From: Bostrychus sinensis
Lineage: Eukaryota > Chordata > Actinopteri > Gobiiformes > Eleotridae
Length of the DNA: 64,000 nucleotides
Direction: 5' to 3'
Assembly (NCBI GenBank): GCA_020698575.1
Contig: CM036256.1
Span: 12,849,908-12,913,907 of the forward strand
A model generated the notes under the pieces. The model worked only from the letters and a program-made list of their open reading frames with translations, was not told the DNA's origin and searched no databases. Both the position numbers and the translations under genes were made by a program. How positions within the stretch are numbered: the stretch's first letter is position 1; every line of letters starts with the position of its first letter. Positions 12,001 to 22,500 of this stretch are shown piece by piece.

Positions 12001-13713
12001 ATAAAATCTCTTTGTACTAATAAGCACAGATGAAAACTCTATTACAATTCAAAAATTTACACGAAAATGAATGAGCAGTACTCACGGCAGGACAAAAAGC
12101 CCAGGGGGTACTCAACACAAAAAAGGTCGGGAACCACTGCCTTACATAACAAAGAATGAGCAGCCCACAATTATAACATAATGAGGCTGCTTTGAAACAG
12201 TAACTGATACATTACAGAGGCGTGGCAGAGTGGTTAACGATCCTGCCTCAAAGCAAGAAGGTCAAAGGATCAATAGCTGTAAATGAGTGAATGTAAATTG
12301 CCCGTCATGATTAAATGTGAGCACAGATGATTGTCTGTCAGTGTTTGTGTGTCGGCGCTGATTAACGGGCCAGGGTCCAGGCTGCACCCCGCCTCGTGAT
12401 CTAAGCTGCTGGGACACGCTCCAGTCCTCCACTAAGATGTAGAAAATAAATACATGGAGACAATTCACAACAAACTAATTATAGACACCCCCTGACTTGA
12501 ATTAGAGCTGAACCATTTTGAAAAAATATCGTCATAATTGTGATTTTTCTGACAGATATTGCAGTTGTGATGAGGTTTTTGATATATATTTTTTAAATCA
12601 GTGTTCAGTTCACAGTTTACATTTAATCATGGGACAGGGCAGTAGCTTGAGAGAACTCTAAATATTAATTTAAGGAATCACATGCCTTTCAGATCATGTT
12701 GTAGAGGTTAGTGTTTATATTTTGTTCTCTTATATCACCTACATCAGCTATTCCCAAAGTTAAAGTTAACTTGAATTTCCAAAAATCCCATGTGGACCCC
12801 CTAACTATACATCATCCCTCTATTCAAAAAAAGGTCATAGTTTTTGTCATATATTTCTATAAAAAAGTTACTAAAGACACTGACTGTTGGCTAAAAATCG
12901 CTTTAAAGAAATATTTGTAAACAAGTATATAACTGTAATTCATTTCAATCTCAATTTATTTTAATGTACTTAATATAGAAAGCCTCTGGGGGCCCCCTGC
13001 AGGACCTTCATGGACACCACTTTGGGAACTTTGGGACCTACATAATGGCAGCCCTTGTGATTTACTAATTGCAACAATGCAAACTGCGATTTTGATTCAA
13101 TTTCAATCAGCTGTTCAGCTCAAGCTTTAAATGTCCATCATATGCAAAACCTAAAAAGTGATAAAAGTGGGTCCTGATTTTAGATGTGTTGGCCGTACGC
13201 ACCATAGAGGTCACAGAGACTAAACCAGATCAGGCAAAAAACAGGACTAAACCAGGTCTAAACCATGATTAAACCAGAAAAAATACTCTTACTCTTACTC
13301 TAATACTCTTACTTAATCCATGGTGCGCCTGAATTAGAAACATTATTGACGTTGTGTAAATCTGGCCCGCAGGGATCTTCACGGTGCCGGCGGACGGTCG
13401 ATACCTGATCTCCGGTTTGCTGACGGCGAAACCGGGCGACGGCGTGGAGGCGGTGCTGTCCGTGTCCAACCGCAGCGTCCAGCGGATGCAGACTTCAACG
13501 GGAAGTCCCTCCTCGGCCGCAGTACCCGGGGGTCCTGCCGGGGGGAGCTGCGGCTGCGGCAGCTCCGTGTCTTTCGGCCTCATCCTTCCCCTCAGAAAAG
13601 GAGAGCGGGTCGGGTTGGTGCGGACAAGAGGTCAGCTCGCCACTACCGAAGCCAGAGAAGTCCTGTCGACGTTCAGCGGCATCTTTCTCTACGCGCCGCA
13701 AGCAAAGAGATAG
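3692..13713 (+). CDS. emilin2: EMILIN2 C-terminal part (five 3' exons; gene starts left of window)
   Basis: Joined exons 3692-4030, 8664-8720, 9098-9151, 10517-10657 and 13373-13713. EMILINs are secreted elastin-microfibril-interface glycoproteins with an N-terminal EMI domain, a long coiled coil and a C-terminal gC1q domain that trimerises and binds receptors. Only the C-terminal part is here: a Pro/Gln-rich stretch, two short linkers and the C1q-like domain. All four introns are phase 1 (G|GN), with AG acceptors and GT donors at every border. The C1q part opens with FSAGLTQTRFSGDFG and ends in FSGIFLYAP before a TAG stop, as in EMILIN C1q domains. The family is clear. The paralogue (EMILIN2) rests on the Pro-rich segment before C1q and on convergent lpin2 next door, as in human. 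The EMI and coiled-coil exons must lie upstream of base 1. Confidence 0.85.
4224..4845. mobile_element. Nonautonomous DNA transposon with 8-bp target duplication AGAAAATC
   Basis: AGAAAATC occurs at 4216-4223 and 4846-4853, directly flanking a 622-bp segment. The ends carry AGCCTGG in inverted orientation (CCCAGCCTGGC at left, GGCCAGGCT at right). A second copy in opposite orientation is at 40923-41508, sharing internal sequence such as GTCACCTGTTGGTTCTGCTG. Partial relatives lie near 3030-3480. There is no transposase ORF. The 8-bp duplication fits hAT. Confidence 0.65.
5957..6034. repeat. (AGC)n(AGT)n microsatellite
   Basis: A short AGC run followed by about 16 near-perfect GTA units, the purest of several such arrays in this intron. 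Confidence 0.95.
6059..6325. mobile_element. MITE with GGTAAC termini
   Basis: It begins GGTAACACTTTAGAATG and ends in GATGAGTTACC, so the termini are inverted. A related element is at 9403-9932. Target duplication not clear. Confidence 0.5.
6425..6660. repeat. Long imperfect GTA microsatellite
   Basis: About 235 bp of GTA/ATA/GCA triplets. An apparent Val-rich ORF (6455-6658) is this repeat read in one frame. An AC-TAC/AAT run follows at about 6706-6735. Confidence 0.9.
7766..7850 (+). mobile_element. tRNA-derived SINE, best-preserved copy
   Basis: The head reads GACTAAATGGAAAGAGCATT, then TACCCCTGAACTAGAAGATC, with a B-box-like GAGTTTGAGTCC at 7814-7825 and the family's GGTCAGGGCACTA. It is the clearest member of the family. 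'CCTTGGCAGAGGT' follows at about 7876, an end shared with the element at 42505-43074. Confidence 0.55.
7972..8494. mobile_element. MITE with CAGTGGAGG / CCACCACTG termini
   Basis: It starts CAGTGGAGGAATGTAACAAA and ends AGTACTTCTACCACCACTG. The ends are inverted, and the interior is rich in 'TACTTTTACTT' motifs typical of an abundant fish MITE. No coding capacity. Exact target duplication not resolved. Confidence 0.55.
8664..8720 (+). CDS. emilin2: emilin2 small linker exon A
   Basis: A 57-nt exon with acceptor TTTTACAG ending at 8663 and donor GTATTC at 8721. It is symmetric phase 1-1 (2 nt + 18 codons + 1 nt) and codes YPPLQPVALQPQPSRGRQ, a Pro/Gln-rich linker. It was accepted because both splice sites and both phases fit the flanking exons. 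It is too short to recognise alone. Confidence 0.65.
9098..9151 (+). CDS. emilin2: emilin2 small linker exon B
   Basis: A 54-nt exon with acceptor ACTGTGTAG ending at 9097 and donor GTAACG at 9152. It is phase 1-1 and codes VPVAVKQPWNQMYQANSP. It directly precedes the C1q exons. The support is splice-site quality and phase agreement, not homology. Skipping it would leave the frame intact. Confidence 0.62.
9403..9932. mobile_element. MITE with GTAACACTTTAGAA termini
   Basis: The left end TGGTAACACTTTAGAATAAC and the right end (TGAGTTGTTCTAAAGTGTTACT) are inverted copies. The element shares a family with 6059-6325. A segment near 9443-9500 (AGCAGCATGCGCTCGTACTG) recurs at about 61890, suggesting a nested insertion. 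Confidence 0.55.
10040..10110 (+). mobile_element. Penelope-like 3' end fragment, second copy
   Basis: It carries AGAAAAGCCTCTTGGGTGAG followed by AGGTGAAACGTCTTCAGC and TTTAAAAACC, nearly the same as the segment at about 878-930. No coding part is kept. It lies in the emilin2 intron just before the first C1q exon. Confidence 0.55.
10517..10657 (+). CDS. emilin2: emilin2 exon, first half of C1q-like domain
   Basis: A 141-nt exon with acceptor TCTGCAG ending at 10516 and donor GTACAA at 10658. It is phase 1-1. It codes the first C1q beta strands: PDVFSFSAGLTQ, then FSGDFGLIRFNRVLVND, and GGHYSPHTG before the donor. These are hallmark EMILIN/multimerin C1q residues, and the GGHY-P-TG junction to the last exon is the usual break point of the family. 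Confidence 0.88.
11090..11222 (+). mobile_element. 5'-truncated SINE/LINE 3' tail with 15-bp target duplication
   Basis: AATAAAACACAGGTT occurs at 11075-11089 and again at 11223-11237. Between them lies the widespread teleost tail with CCAGGGTGTACCCCGCCT and TGGGATAGGCTCCAG, ending in a GAAT/ATGA microsatellite. A long perfect duplication and a simple-repeat 3' end are signs of target-primed retrotransposition. Longer copies are at 12219-12460, 30415-30990 and 31895-32830. Confidence 0.75.
11814..12139. mobile_element. hAT-like MITE (CAGTGTTTCCCAACC family)
   Basis: Starts CAGTGTTTCCCAACCAGGGG and ends AGGTCGGGAACCACTG, an inverted pair. The flanks TATTACAT and CCTTACAT agree at 6 of 8 positions, consistent with an aged 8-bp duplication. 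Same family as 33676-34196, 34860-36050 and 60171-60726. Confidence 0.65.
12219..12460 (+). mobile_element. tRNA-derived SINE, near full length
   Basis: The head has TGGCAGAGTGG, a good polymerase III A box, then GATCCTGCCTCAAAGCAAGA. The body has AAATTGCCCGTCATGA, GATTGTCTGTCAGTG, CCAGGCTGCACCCCGCCT and TGGGACACGCTCCAG. This is the most complete copy of the family whose 3' tail is at 11090-11222. Confidence 0.6.
12501..13120. mobile_element. Nested TIR repeats
   Basis: The outer ends carry GAGCTGAAC (about 12502) and GTTCAGCTC (about 13118), inverted. An inner segment from about 12739 (CATCAGCTATTCCCAAAGTT) to 13035 (CCACTTTGGGAACTTTGG) also has inverted ends. I could not confirm target duplications. 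Confidence 0.4.
13373..13713 (+). CDS. emilin2: emilin2 last coding exon, second half of C1q-like domain and stop
   Basis: The acceptor is GGCCCGCAG, ending at 13372. It codes GIFTVPADGRYLISG, VEAVLSVSNRSVQR, a Gly/Cys-rich loop (SCGCGSSVSF), LRKGERVGLVRTRGQLATTEAREVLSTFSGIFLYAP and a TAG at 13711-13713. This completes the gC1q fold and closes the protein. The exon is much more GC-rich than its surroundings. The 3' UTR follows; the first AATAAA I see is at 14218-14223. Confidence 0.88.
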
Positions 13714-14240
13714 CCACTGAACCAAAACGAGGAGTAAAAGGACAAAGTTCATTTGGGACGACTGGACTGGGGGACATGTAGCAGACATCATTACACCCAA
13801 TGGGAGAGTGGAGACCTCCAGTTCTTAATGTTAAAATATATTCCTAAACCTGTAGCAACAAAGCAGGGTTTAATATATTTGGTAACCTTTTGTACCTACT
13901 GTATTGTAAATGTTTTGTTTATAAATTAATATACAAAGTTTTTATTTTGTGAAAGAAAACCACTTCACTAACTGCCGACGTGTTTGTGGAAAATGCTACG
14001 TTTGTTTGAACTCACAATGAAACACTTTTAAAAATGTGGTCAAGTAGTGAATGGTCGTCTTTGGGGACATCTAGTGGTGCAAGTGAGAAATGCAAGTCTT
14101 TTATTTATGGCATGTGAACAGCTACGGTGGCCCTGCAGGGACATAATATTGTCTATAACCAAACCCAGTGGATGCAGATTTATTTAGCCGATTTTTAAAG
14201 TTCATTCAGTTTTCATGAATAAAGAGTAAAATTATTCAGT
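13714..14240 (+). other. emilin2: Probable emilin2 3' UTR
   Basis: Sequence between the emilin2 stop and a candidate polyadenylation signal, AATAAA at 14218-14223. No other ORF, repeat end or splice site is obvious here. The true cleavage site needs transcript data. Confidence 0.4.
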
Positions 14241-14375
14241 AAAATAACTTTGGTCTTTTACAGTGAGACAGTGAGAGAATGTACTAAATCTTAATGTACA
14301 GACTGTGCTTCTTCTCCAGCAGTGCTCAGTTTTTCCTCCCTGAGTGCTTAGGAAACTGAAAGTAAAACCACTACA

Positions 14376-14630
14376 CAGGGTAGCTCCAGGTTTTGTCTTG
14401 TTCAGTTTAAGACCTTTTTATTAAGACTTTTTAATGCCACTTAGATCAAAATTGAATGCCTAGGATCGCCAGCAAAAGAAAAATAAGTATGAATTTTACA
14501 CAAATTAAATAGTCATACTACTCTGACACTTAATATAAAAGCCTAATAGCGAGGAAATAACAGTTCTGCATTAAAACATCTTTTGACCACATCAGATTTA
14601 ATACCTTTTTAAGACTTTGGGGCTGCCCTG
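14376..14630. mobile_element. MITE with CAGGGTAGC/GCTGCCCTG ends, copy A
   Basis: A 255-bp element starting CAGGGTAGCTCCAGGTTTTG and ending GGGGCTGCCCTG. The flanks ACTACA (14370-14375) and ACTATA (14631-14636) match at 5 of 6. Other copies: 28177-28570, 52759-53070, 55520-55910 and 63235-63925. Confidence 0.7.
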
Positions 14631-14639
14631 ACTATAGTA

Positions 14640-16146
14640 TGCAGTATCTTCCACTGGGTTTTGTTAAGCTTTAAATGTTTATTTTTCCAAAACAGAAAAA
14701 TGCAAAGAGTATTATTTTTGATGTAATAATACACGACTGAAAACCACCGCCTTGACTGATGTATTTCATTCTGTTTAACTACATCATGAAGTCATAAAAT
14801 ATGGTTTAGTTAGCAGCATAAGTTACTGTGAAGCTTTGAAAACTCCGCCAGTAGAAAAGACAAAGAGGCACTTTACTCATTATGTTAAGTGGCGAGGGTT
14901 TCCTCTCTTTCCTTTTAACTCTGGCTCTGTAACATTTAAAAAGATCTTGGCCTATAATTCAGCCATAGTTAACTTTTCAAATCTTGACTTTTTACTCAGA
15001 GACATTCAAATACCAGCTGGCCGCCTGACAGTGAATCTTTCTTTTTGAGAATTTGAGCATTGAATCTGCGCTAAATTTAAATACAGTCATTTCAGCGATG
15101 GCAGATGGTGTCAAGCAATAAGGATACTTTCTGAAACGCAAGGGTTTTATTTTAAAAGTCTAATACAGATAAGAGAACTCAGTGCTGCATTAAAAAAATC
15201 ATGAATAAATGAATCATGCATTTCAATGATAACTTATATAATCATAAATAATCATAAAAATAGTAACAGAGAGAGTGTAGAAATGGAAAAGTATAGTTGT
15301 AGTAAGTTCACCATGTCATAACTGATGAGTGGTATGAGTTTGGTGTCACTGCAGCCCATAATGTCATAGCTATTGATCATTAATATTCATAATCTAATCT
15401 CTGATTTTCAATTGTAATAATTTTGTTGAAATAAACAACAAATTTCATTTATATTTTAGAACAATGGTCCAACAAGAAGGAAGAGAAGGATCAGATGTGT
15501 TCATCGCATGCACCTGATACAGCTTTTCAGATTGATAAAGCATTAAAGTATTTTGTGGAAAGCAAGTATTTTATTTTTTTGTGTTTAACATGGCACTAAA
15601 CTAACTTTTTTCATCCACAGAACCTTCACCTACATTAACTCCAACAGCCAACAACAACAACTGAACAGCACAAGGCCACTATAAAAGCACTCTAAAAAGA
15701 AAGACACTTCCTTAGGACAGCTCCAGAAAGTTGTGGGTATACTAGAAGCATACAGGTAGTTTTAAAATAATCACTCAATGTACCCTCAATCCATGAGTTT
15801 AGTGGAACATAAAAGCAATATTGTTTGTTTACCAATGTGTGAGCCTCAAGTCTTCTCTTTTTTGGAAATATTTTTTTGTAAATGAAGATGACAAAGGTCA
15901 AACAAATGTTAAATATTTCTCTGAGAAATGTGAATAATACATCATAACTGAATTGAAAACTGTATTGAAGTGTTTTGCCTGAGGAAACAACGGTAGCGTG
16001 CAATGCTAGTAGTGCAGGGTATTGAACTGCCAAGGAAAGTTTCAGTGCTGCACTCAAGCATTATCCTGACTATCTACCCTATGAATCTAGATTTTATAGT
16101 AGATGTCACTGTTGAGTCACTTGTGACATTGTTTATTTGCTCTTAC
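14640..16146. other. Intergenic spacer, nothing recognised
   Basis: Between the copy A MITE and the BEL/Pao element I see no repeat family, RNA gene or credible coding sequence. The short ORFs here are AT-rich and lack protein character. Confidence 0.5.
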
Positions 16147-16151
16147 CCAAC

Positions 16152-16451
16152 TGTGATAGAGTGTGTCACTCTGGAAGGCTGATCTGATAGTATCTGACAG
16201 GCAGGGACTCCGGTTAGAGAGTAGGGCACGGAGAGTGGTTATTCCAAACGAACTTTAATGAATAGTTGGTGGACATTACAGTAATGGATGATGCATGTGG
16301 TTTTTGGTCACATACGCACACGGCTGGCAGCCATTACTTGAACAAGTGCGCCACACTACAAGACGGCTTAAAGAGGAAATGACATCACTAATGCGTCATC
16401 AACTGAACCTTCAAAGTAAAATAACTATCACAAACAAAGGACTTTCCGACA
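16152..16451 (-). repeat. 3' LTR of the BEL/Pao element
   Basis: 300 bp, apparently identical to 22650-22949. The duplication CCAAC precedes it at 16147-16151. Confidence 0.93.
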
Positions 16452-16501
16452 CAGCCGCCCCCAAATTTAACTATAAATTTGAACTCAAAGGAAAGTCTAA
16501 C

Positions 16502-19500
16502 TCAACTGGTATCCTCCTCATCTTCCCAGGATGGCAGTCGTACCAAGCGTACAACTGGACGTAGGTATGTCTGACCCTTGATCCTCACTTCAGCTGCCCT
16601 GACTCGACCATCCGAGCCTGGACAGGTCTTGACCACTTTGCCGATTGGCCACTGGGCTCTGGGTAGTTGTGAATCAACCACCATTACGACTTGACCAGTG
16701 GTTAGATTGTCAGTGTCCTTGTGCCATTTGTGCCGCTTCTGAAGGTCAGGAAGATGATGGCGAATGAAGTTAGACCAGAAGTGGTCTGCTAGGATCTGGC
16801 TATGTCTCCATCTTCGTCTGTTCAGTAGATCACTGGATGCATAAATAGCCTGCGGAAGCGATGCATCTCGGCGTCCCATTAGAAGCAGGTTCGGAGTGAC
16901 CGGGTCTGGGTCAGCAGCGTCAGAGGAGATATATCCTAGCGGCTTTGCATTGAGTATTCCCTCCACTTCGATTAACACAGTCTGCAGTACAGGTTCTGCA
17001 ATGGTCTGATCCCGTAGTACAACTTGGAGAGCTGCCTTTATTGATTTAATCTCCCGTTCCCATGTCCCCCCAAAGTGTGGAGAACCAGGAGGGTTGAAAC
17101 GGAATTCTATTTTCTGTCCTGCCAGCTGCTCTTGGAGAGGAGCTTCTAGAGCGGCAAAGCTAGCCTGGAGCTCAGCAGCTCCTCCTCGGAAATTGGTTCC
17201 TCTGTCAGCTAGGATCTCAAATGGCTTGCCACGGCGAGCAATGAACCGACGGAGGGCCATTAGAAAGGCGTCAGTGTCTATGCTTTCTAGTAGGTCGAGA
17301 TGTACACAGCTAGTTGTCAAGCACTTAAAAATCAGCCCCCACCGCTTTTCTGTGCGCCGACCCACCTTGACATTGTAGGGTCCAAAGCAGTCCACTCCAG
17401 TAGACCAGAAAGGTGGCTTGTATAGACGGAGCCTTGCGGGGGGTAAATCTGCCATCTGTGGGACTACTGGGCTAGCACGCCACTTCTGGCATTCAACACA
17501 GCTGTGCTGATGACGTTTGATGGATTCTCTTCCTCGTAGGATCCAGTATCTTCTCCTTATCTCTGCAAATACTCGCTCTGGCCCAGGGTGTAGAAGTTCT
17601 CTGTCATATTTCTTGATGAGCAGCTTGGTGACATGATGGTTTGGATCGAGGATGATCGGGTGCACGGTGTCTGGGTCGAGATCCTCTGCCCTGCGGAGTC
17701 TGCCTCCCACTCTTACCAGACTAACATCTTCATCATACTCTGGAGCAAGCATGACCAGGCGACTCTGCTTAGAGATGGGCTTACCACCTGCTAGAGTTTC
17801 CACCTCTTCAGGAAAGCTCTCGCTCTGTGATTGTCTGAGGAGGTGTAATTCTGCTGCTAAAGCATCTGCTGCTGTCATAGTAGGACTGCTCTGACCATTA
17901 GCCGCCCCGTGAAGGCTCTCGTGAGTGGCTTTGATGAGATCGTCCCAGTTGTCTATGTTGGGTATAGGCGTGGTTGGAGGACATATGGTTGCTCCGCAGA
18001 ACACTGTCCGTCGTAGCTCATCCTCCTCTTCTTGTGCTTCCTCTACATGAAGCACTGGCCAGGAGTCAGGATGTTGCAGGAGAAACTGTGGACCTTGACC
18101 CCACCGTGTTGACTGGCTAAGCTCATGTAGGGTTTTACCACGGGTCAGGTCGTCAGCGGGATTATCAGTGGTGCTGACATATCGCCAGTTGGACCGTTCA
18201 GTGAGTTCTTGAATTTCTGCAACCCTTGTGCCCACAAACACCTTGTAACGACATGAGTCTGATTTAAGCCATGTCAAAACAGTTGTTGAGTCAGTCCATA
18301 GCGTGATCTGCTGAGGAGGGAGTGACAGTTCTGTCATTGTGACTTTTGCCAGCTGGGCTCCGGCTAGAGCTGCACACAGTTCTAGGCGTGGTACAGACAA
18401 TTGTTTGCGAGGGCTGACACGTGACCTAGCCATCACAAATGCCACATGAATCTCACCTTGGTGGTCTTGGGTGCGGAGATATGCCACTGCACCATAGGCT
18501 CTCTCGGAAGCGTCACAGAAAATGTGTGCTTCTCGGATAGGTGTTTCAGTGTCTGCTAGTGGAGGTACATAACACCTGGGTATTTCCACTAGTGGAAGGT
18601 AAACTAGTTCACTTTCCCATTGTGTCCAGATGTCCAGTAGTGCCTTTGGTTGTATTTGGTCATCCCAGCCAACTCCCACTTTCCACAGGTCCTGGATGAG
18701 TATCTTAGCTCGAGTAGTGAATGGGATAAGATACCCCAGTGGGTCATATTGTGTTGCCATGACCTTATAGACATTTCTCAGAGTTGGCCGTGAATACTCC
18801 ACTGGTCTGTGGCGGTACCCAAGACGATCGGTGAGGCAGTTCCAACGAAGGCCTAAGGCTGGTTCTTCCAGGTCTTGCCGATGCTCAGAAAGCCACAGTT
18901 CAGTGCTACTAGCTTTGGCTTCCACTGGGAGGTGACGTACCACTGATGGAACGTTGCTGGCCCATTGCCTTATGTCAAACCCACCAGCAGACAGCAGCAT
19001 TCGCATCCGGTCAATAAGGGTCTTAGCTTTGTCAGCACTTGTGAGGCTGGTTAAACAATTGTCCACATAAAAGGCGGTTTCCACAATGTGTAGAAGGTCC
19101 TCCTGACCTTTCCTGTTGTCTTTCACATGCCTCTGGAGGGCGTATGTGGCGCAACAAGGGCTGCATGTGGTTCCAAATGGTAAAACCTGCCACTCGTACA
19201 CAGTAGGTTCCTCTTCCCTCTTCATGCTTCTCCAGAGGAAACGCAGAAGAGGCTTGTCCTCTGGTAGTAGGCGAACTTGGTGAAACATCGCTTTGATGTC
19301 ACCGCTAATAGCCACACTGTGTTCTCGGAACCGAAGGAGTACACCAAGGAGGGTAGGGCCTAAATTTGGACCTGGTAGGAGTTGGCCGTTAAGGCTTTGT
19401 CCATTGTGCTGGTATGAACAGTTATAGACAATCCTTGCCTTACCATTATGGTGGACTACATGATGAGGTAGATACCAGGACTCTTTAGTGTTGTCTACTG

Positions 19501-22500
19501 TGTCAGGAGGCAGGGGTTTGGCATAACCTAACTGTTCTAGTTTCTGGATTTCTTGACAATAGGTGTCTGCCATAGTACGGTCTTTAAGTAGACGACGTTC
19601 AGTACTCCGTAACTGTGGGAGTAATGTGTTCCTTGGAGCCCAAAGAATGGGGCTTGCCTTCCGTCGAAGGAGTGGTGTCGCATACCTTGTCACGCCGTCT
19701 ATGTCCACTTTAGTGGTGCATTGCTCTAGCAATTCCAGGGCTTGCTGATCTTCTTTAGAGCGTGTAGCAGATTTAGTACTGACATAGGGTGATATGTCAA
19801 CTTCCCACAGGCGTTCTACATGTCGCTGGAGTTCTGAACTGGGACACATGGTAAAGTAGCAGTGTGGGTGTTCTGCAGGAAGAGGGCTTAGATTGGCTGG
19901 GCCTTGCAACGCCCATCCAAGAGCAGTGTACACTGCTAGGGGACTCCCAGGAGGACCAGCTCTTACCGGAAACTTAGGCATGAGTAGATGTGGGAAATCA
20001 GATCCAATGAGAAGCAAAGGTTGGACATTGTCTACCTGTGGAAGTGGAAGTCCTTGCAGGTGGGAGTATTTGCTCATGAGTGACTTGACAGGATAGCTGT
20101 GTTCAGACAGACTCAGCTCATCAGCAGTAAATGCATGAGAGATGTTGTACCTTTGGTTTGGAGCATGAGCAGGGGATATTTCAAATGAGACTGCAGCTCC
20201 CTGTAGATGAATCACCTCATGGCGGACAGTCCGTAAAGGTAGGGTTTCTGGCTCTTTGGTTAGGTGGAGGTTTTGGACTGCTGATGGAAGGATGAGAGTT
20301 CGCTCTGACCCATCGTCGAGGATAGCGAAACCTTCAAGGGAGTGCCCAGCATTATGTAAATGTACCTTCACTAACTTGAGCATAACCTTCTGTGGACGGT
20401 TTGGACGGTCGATATATACAGTGGCTGGAGCAGCGCTGACCATTAGCACCCTTTTGGCCTCATGGGGACACACTTCATGGAGCACAGTTAGATGTTGCTG
20501 CTTACATACTTTACATGGCTTCTTTAGAGTGCATGCCTCTGGTGTGTGGTTCCTGCCACATCGCCAACAGCCTCTGTCCTTAATCCATGATGCTATTTCA
20601 GCAGTGGAGAGTGTTTTGAATTTGGGACACAGGCTGAGATAGTGGTCTCTGGTGTCACAGTATGGGCAGTAAGGCTTAAGATTGGGCTTTGCTTTGGGTG
20701 AATTTGTACTGTGAGCTGGATCTGGATGAGTCACTGTGGCTTGACTTTCTGTGTTATAATACACATTGGATGGATACCCCTGTGATTTCTTGTTAGCTGG
20801 TTTGCTAACAGGCTTTGGCTGGTCTTGGAACATATGGGCTGCTCTGGAAGAAATACGCTTAGCTTGCGATTTTAACTGTAGCCAAGCAGAAAAGTCTGAC
20901 AGCGTATAAGTCTTATCAGTTCCAGTTCTCAGGATACCTTGGTTTAAGCTGTACTCAACAAACCCATCTCGATAGTTGGCTGGCATTTTGCTGAGCAACC
21001 TATCGACGTGAGAGCCACATCGCAGCTCGTAGCCATTTTCACCCTCTAGGGAACGAAGCATGCCCACTAAAGCCTGCACTGACAGGGCAAAGTTGTCAAA
21101 TGCCTCTGGATCTCCAGCTCTTATTGAAGGTGAGCTCAAAATGGCACCCAGCTCACTCTGCACAAGCTGTCGGGGTTGTCCATATTTATCCTGGAGTGCC
21201 TGGAGAGCTGATGTGTACGGCTTAGGATTGTACATATATGCTTGTGCTAGCTTATAAGCACTTGGCAGCTTCAGGTGATCCAGGAGGACTTGATATTTAA
21301 ACTGTTCTGTAAGGTGAGCATGTGAGTTGAGCAGATTGTCTAGCGCCATCTTGAGTAATGCAAAGTCTGACTCTTTCCCAGAGATGAATTGGGGTAAGGC
21401 AGGCCTTGGAAGTCCATATGATGTAGCAATTAATAGCTCCATTAAGTCTATGCCAGGTGTAACTCTCAAACCTGGCGGTGGTGCTGTCACCTGTTGTAAT
21501 AAAGGTGGCATGGTTGCATTTGGGTGCGGCTGCCTACCTGCATCCTGTGACAGTGTCTGTTGCTGAGGATACGGTAGAGGCACATGCTGAATTTGAGCTT
21601 GGCTGTAGACCATTGGCTGTCGGCTGAGTGGAGCTGTATAAAATGCTGGTGATGAAGCAAGAGGTGTGAAGGCACCCACTGAGTAGCTGGGATGTGGCTG
21701 AGGAACTGGTTGGGAGACCGTTGTAGGAGGAACAATGGTTGAATAAGTAGGCTGTGGCTGCATGCTTGTGGTCCCAGGAGCTTGGTCTTGTGAAGCAGGC
21801 TGGATTTGGGATGATGAGGTACTAGTTGAGGCTGGAGGATCAGCTGCTACAGCGAAGACTGGTGGTGAAGCGTTGGTTGATGGAGTGGAGTGTAGGGGTC
21901 CAGGTTCACCTTGTGAGTGTGGCGGTATTCCTTTATCATTGGCTGGGAGCCTTGGGTTGTGCTCACATTCGCTGAGAGGCCTGGATTGGATGTGGCTCTC
22001 TGTATCTTCCTTTAAAAAGGTTGTAATAAGAGCTGCTTTCTCCACTTCCATCTCCTTCTCCTTCAGTCGACGTTGTAACATCAGGTGTTTGGCAATTGCC
22101 TCTTTAGTTTTATGAGCAATCTCAGCCTCCTCATCTAGCCTACGTCTCTGACACTCTTGCTCTCTGAGGAGTTCTTCCTTTTTACTGAGGGCAGCTCGTG
22201 CTTGTTTGTCCAGAAGCTGGCATTGCTCATCAGCTAGGCTTTCCTCCATAATCTGCCTCTGCACTTCTGCTAGTTCCATTCGCTTTACCTTCTCTTCCAA
22301 CATTGCAGTCTGAAGGTCTGATAACCCCTCAATGATGGACCTCTTGGTGGATGAGCAGGCGCTGACCTGTGTTCTAGACCTACTACGATGTGATGTTAAA
22401 GAATCAGAGCGTCGAGATGGTGCTCTAGTCTGGATGGACAATGGAATCGGTTCAGTGATTTCAACCATCTCAGCTGCTGCAGCTGCAGACTGGGCTGTAG

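Larger units (their letters stand above)
10658..13372 (+). other. emilin2 intron between the two C1q exons
   Basis: No host exon seen. It holds a LINE/SINE-type 3' tail with a 15-bp target duplication (11090-11222), a hAT-like element (11814-12139), a tRNA-derived SINE (12219-12460), and nested TIR repeats (about 12501-13120, with an inner element about 12739-13035). A short run of 'GGACTAAACCAG' units lies at 13215-13275. Confidence 0.6.

Noticed and set aside
16295..22115. Plus-strand ORFs across the BEL/Pao element
   Set aside because: Shadows of the minus-strand Gag-Pol ORF or of the LTR.
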